Assembly (NCBI GenBank): GCA_025358055.1
Contig: JANYKV010000066.1
Location: 1 to 64,000 of the forward strand
Reading direction: 5' to 3'
DNA from: Gemmatimonadota bacterium
Lineage (GTDB): Bacteria; Gemmatimonadota; Gemmatimonadetes; Gemmatimonadales; GWC2-71-9
Length of the DNA: 64,000 bases
Position numbers and translations under genes: made by a program. The notes beneath the pieces were generated by a model. That model was not told the origin of the DNA, made no database searches, and saw only the letters and a program-made list of their open reading frames with translations. This document shows positions 63,398 through 64,000 of this stretch, one piece after another (positions within the stretch are counted from its first letter, which is position 1; every line of letters starts with the position of its first letter).

Positions 63398-64000
63398 GTG
63401 GGGCCGAGGCCGCAGCTGCTCCTCACCTACGACTTCCCACCCTTGGGAGGAGGCATCGCCCGCTGGATGGGAGAGCTGGCGCGGCGCTATCCCCCCGGCG
63501 CGCTCGTGGTGTCCACCGGCCAGACCCTGGGCAGCGAAGCAACCGATCCTGCGCTACCGAATCCCGTCGATCGAATAGCGGTGCCGTCCCGCCGGCTCCG
63601 AACCGGGCCCGGACTGGTCCGGTGGTCGCGACGGGCCGTGAAATTGGCTCGACAATACCAAGTGGACTTCACCTGGTGCGGAAACATCCGACCCGCCGCC
63701 TATCCCGCGCGATGGGTCTTGGCTCGCACCGGGACACCCTACGGCGTCTTCGTGCACGGCGGCGACCTGTTGGCACTTCAGGCCCGGGCCGCCCATTCGA
63801 AGCTCAAGCGACGAGCCGCCCGGGCGCTCCTCGGATCCGCTTCCGTTCTGGTCGCGAATAGCCAATGGACCCGTGACCTCGCTAGTCAGACCGTAGCCGA
63901 CCTGGGACTCTCTTTCGCGCCCGATCAGTTCCGTGTGGTGCCGCTGGGCGCTGATCCCGACCTATTCCGTCCGGGGCTGCCGGTGGAGCGCGTGCGATCT
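63398..64000 (+). CDS. Glycosyltransferase family 4, N-terminal part, cut by window edge
   Basis: 201 codons are open to the end of the window from GTG 63398, which has GGAGG at 63388-63392 with 5 nt spacing; ATG 63374 is the alternative. The start QLLLTYDFPPLGGGIARWMGELARRYPPGA is the classic GT4 acceptor-domain opening. GTPYGVFVHGGDLLAL and VVPLGADPDLFRPG follow, the latter leading into the donor domain that lies beyond the edge. It belongs to the glycan cluster, though a repeat- and relic-rich patch intervenes. Confidence 0.88.
   Translation, partial: MGPRPQLLLTYDFPPLGGGIARWMGELARRYPPGALVVSTGQTLGSEATDPALPNPVDRIAVPSRRLRTGPGLVRWSRRAVKLARQYQVDFTWCGNIRPAAYPARWVLARTGTPYGVFVHGGDLLALQARAAHSKLKRRAARALLGSASVLVANSQWTRDLASQTVADLGLSFAPDQFRVVPLGADPDLFRPGLPVERVRS

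Noticed and set aside
1-64000. CRISPR array, tRNA, rRNA or insertion sequence
   Set aside because: I found no regularly spaced repeats, no cloverleaf-like segment in the spacers and no transposase-like reading frame.

Overview
The window is a GC-rich, densely coded bacterial chromosome segment from a diderm. It carries an Omp85/TamB pair, an MsbA-type exporter beside LPS-type glycosyltransferases, Lgt, and several predicted lipoproteins. Gene content and style (many GTG/TTG starts, 4-nt and 8-nt overlaps, many short orphan secreted proteins) fit Gemmatimonadota or a close relative. That placement is inference, because no rRNA gene is present to settle it.

Layout. 1-9.5 kb: the end-truncated gene of a ThrE-like exporter, a membrane protein, an M48 lipoprotein protease, an orphan secreted protein, and a VWA protein and MoxR-like AAA+ ATPase that flank an MFS carrier and a cytidylate-kinase-like gene, then a tiny lipoprotein with its own promoter and terminator. 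9.5-15.1 kb (minus): glycolate oxidase glcD-glcE-glcF coupled to a HAD phosphatase and a YgfZ-like protein. 15.2-18 kb (minus): a primary-type sigma factor behind an unusually AT-rich leader, aroB and a cobalamin adenosyltransferase. 18-34.4 kb (plus): ferredoxin-NADP reductase, tamA-tamB, a lipid kinase, a histidine kinase with a very degenerate NtrC-like partner, a small cysteine-rich protein, a HAD phosphatase, an orphan membrane protein, acpS and a cytochrome c-FTR1 iron permease.

34.4-37.8 kb is an accessory pocket of orphan secreted or membrane genes. It is bounded on the left by a 55-bp copy of an internal piece of lgt and contains a head-to-head gene junction with no room for promoters. 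37.8-53.3 kb is one long minus-strand run of closely packed housekeeping genes: GT9, a small hypothetical, yebC, ruvC-ruvA-(57-aa zinc protein)-ruvB, queA-tgt, yajC, def-fmt, thiE/tenI-thiS-thiG, rsmB, a PASTA protein, rpe, a TlpA-like thioredoxin, tsaD and lgt. 53.4-61 kb holds msbA followed by six glycosyltransferase genes, and a seventh runs off the right edge. 61-63.2 kb is a patch of dispersed repeats, gene fragments, a cupredoxin/DUF4142 pair and a divergent cysteine-containing HTH regulator.

I see no complete new defence or mobile system. The most unusual items are the NtrC-like protein that has lost its phosphoacceptor, Walker B acid and GAFTGA loop; the lgt-fragment duplication with the abutting divergent genes; the overlooked zinc protein gene inside ruvCAB; the palindrome just upstream of the iron permease start; and the AT-rich sigma-factor leader with an inverted repeat.
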